A stretch of 64,000 bases of DNA from Myxococcales bacterium (GTDB lineage: Bacteria > Myxococcota_A > Polyangia > Haliangiales > Haliangiaceae), in NCBI GenBank assembly GCA_016717005.1, contig JADJUF010000007.1:626001-690000 (forward strand), read 5' to 3'. Each line of letters starts with the position of its first letter. Position 1 is the first letter of the stretch. This document shows positions 63,049-64,000 of this stretch, one piece after another. The notes beneath the pieces are model-generated. The model saw only the letters and a program-made list of their open reading frames with translations. It ran no database searches and was not told where the DNA came from. The translations under genes were made by a program, and so were the position numbers.

Positions 63049-63753
63049 CTATGGCGCCGGGCAGCGGCCGGCCCGCAGCTTGTAGCCGAGGTTGCGCACG
63101 GTCTCGATCAGCCCGCCCGCGACCGGCCCGAGCTTGGCGCGGACCCGGCGGACGTGGATGTCGACGGTGCGCGTGCCGCCGGTGTAGGCGTAGCCCCAGA
63201 CCCGCTCGAGCAGCTGATCGCGCGTGAACGCGCGGCCGCGGTGCTGGGCCAGGAACGCCAGCAGCTCGAACTCCTGGTGGGTCAGCGCCAGGCGCCGCCC
63301 GGCCAGCCGGGCCTCGTGGCCGGCCAGGTCGATCACCAGGTCGTCGAGCTTGACCAGCTCGTCGGAGCCGAACGCCGCCGCCCGCCAGTCGAGCTGCCGG
63401 ACCCGCGCGTACAGCTCGGCCGGCACCAGCGGCGTCAGGACGAAGTCGTCGAAGCCCGCCGAAAGATCGAGCCCCGGCAGGCGGGCCAGCGGCACCGCCA
63501 TCAGGATCGGCACCTCGGCCAGCGGGCCACCGCCCCGAACCTTCTTCACCGACCGCAGCGCCCGCGGCAGCTCGTCGCCGGCGTCGATCACGATCACCGT
63601 CGGCGGCGCTGACGCCAGCGTGCGCTCGTCGAGATCGCCCAGATCGAACCGCGCCAGGGTCACGTCGCTCCCCAGATCGACCAGCGCTGCGGCCAGTGAG
63701 CCCCGGTCGTCGCGACTGATCGCCGGCTCCGCGCAGATCACCAGCGCTCGCAC
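63049..63753 (-). CDS. OmpR-type response regulator, degenerate receiver
   Basis: 234 residues from GTG 63753. The C-terminal winged helix is clear: RLALTHQEFELLAFLAQHRG, FTRDQLLERVWGYAYTGGTR and TVDIHVRRVRAKLG. The N-terminal 120 residues are receiver-like but lack an obvious acidic cluster and phospho-acceptor in the right places, so phosphorylation may not occur; it may be an atypical regulator. Starts upstream to 63855 are open but add non-homologous residues. Divergent from clpX, with about 90 bp between the starts. Confidence 0.85.
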   Translation of the reverse strand: MRALVICAEPAISRDDRGSLAAALVDLGSDVTLARFDLGDLDERTLASAPPTVIVIDAGDELPRALRSVKKVRGGGPLAEVPILMAVPLARLPGLDLSAGFDDFVLTPLVPAELYARVRQLDWRAAAFGSDELVKLDDLVIDLAGHEARLAGRRLALTHQEFELLAFLAQHRGRAFTRDQLLERVWGYAYTGGTRTVDIHVRRVRAKLGPVAGGLIETVRNLGYKLRAGRCPAP

Positions 63754-63840
63754 CCGGGAGTGATCGCCCCCTTGACCCGGCGCGTCAAGAGCCACAACCC
63801 CTGTTGCCGTCGGCAGAGAGCATGTAAGAATCGGGCCTGG

Positions 63841-64000
63841 ATGGAGGAATTCCACTGCTCCTTCTGCGGCAAGCAGCGCCGTGAAGTGCGCAAGCTCATC
63901 AGCGGGCCGCGGGTGTTCATCTGCGACGAGTGCGTGACCTTGTGCAACGACATCCTCGCGAAGGAGGAGGCGGCGGAACGTCCGAAGTTCCCACCGCCCC
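63841..64000 (+). CDS. clpX: ATP-dependent Clp protease ATP-binding subunit ClpX (5' end only)
   Basis: 53 codons from ATG 63841 to the window edge. The N-terminal zinc-binding domain is clear: CSFCGKQRREVRKLISGP, FICDECVTLCNDIL. The four Cys (CxxC and CxxC) bind zinc and mediate adaptor and substrate recognition; the AAA+ part lies beyond the window. The gene is likely complete outside the window. No clpP is visible upstream, which is unusual, but the region before the start belongs to a divergent regulator. Confidence 0.9.
   Translation, partial: MEEFHCSFCGKQRREVRKLISGPRVFICDECVTLCNDILAKEEAAERPKFPPP

Overview
The window is very GC-rich (about 70-80% in most coding stretches), gene-dense and AT-poor at third codon positions. 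Its gene set points to a Myxococcota-like deltaproteobacterial lineage, perhaps Polyangia or Haliangiales. Pointers are a eukaryotic-type Ser/Thr kinase next to a TPR lipoprotein-like partner, thrombospondin type 3 / MopE-like calcium-binding repeats, a PilZ-PEGA membrane protein, AgmX/PglI-like and TonB-like proteins with C-terminal transducer domains, a PP2C-cyclic-nucleotide-domain fusion, many lipoproteins, and a PTS-Ntr operon with HprK. The assignment is inferred from family content, not from a phylogenetic marker.

Layout. 1-3.2 kb: minus-strand secreted coiled-coil protein (runs off the left edge), a PASTA lipoprotein and a small hypothetical. 3.36-11.1 kb: accessory island with an MmeI-like adenine DNA methyltransferase, a zinc-ribbon/SNF2 helicase/Rrp8-like methyltransferase fusion 11 bp downstream of it, and a divergent Mrr-type endonuclease. 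All three carry one-base or two-base frame breaks. This is the best candidate in the window for an undescribed defence system. 11.2-12.4 kb: a frame-broken small gene and a four-copy 123-bp repeat array with strong hairpins; relatives of the unit lie at 27.1 and 44.7-45.0 kb.

12.4-23.7 kb: minus-strand envelope genes (PAS-like protein, lipase, two-domain M16 peptidase, TonB-like protein, outer-membrane barrel, lipoprotein, 5'-nucleotidase-like lipoprotein). 23.9-31.7 kb: pyruvate kinase, Ser/Thr kinase, TPR protein and a 1132-residue TSP3 lipoprotein on the plus strand. 31.9-39.4 kb: transglutaminase-like lipoprotein, a TlpA/receiver/CobW trio, a peptidase-MA/beta-propeller/barrel protein and a small Cys-rich lipoprotein. 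39.4-44.5 kb: hpf-ptsN-hprK-rapZ-ptsH-ptsI, a complete nitrogen-type PTS branch without any sugar permease. 44.7-54.4 kb: repeat elements, a CPBP protease/Crp pair, AgmX-like and PilZ-PEGA proteins, gamma-glutamyltransferase, a 4-TM protein, a methyltransferase and a biotin carboxylase. 54.6-64 kb: pyrG, rpoN, L,D-transpeptidase, pdxA, a DUF3108-like lipoprotein, PP2C-cNMP fusion, winged-helix regulator and the 5' end of clpX.

Two themes cut across genes. First, short indels break the frame of at least seven otherwise recognisable genes (helicase, methyltransferase, Mrr, the small gene near 11.5 kb, M16 peptidase, PilZ protein and the third zinc ribbon), many at short homopolymers. This may be assembly error, decay, or in the PilZ tail slippage. 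Second, local tandem duplications have reshaped gene ends: the pyrG 3' end seeds a 0.5-kb repeat tract, and the pdxA-stop / transpeptidase-start junction is present in three copies. No tRNA, rRNA, CRISPR array, insertion sequence or prophage was recognised.
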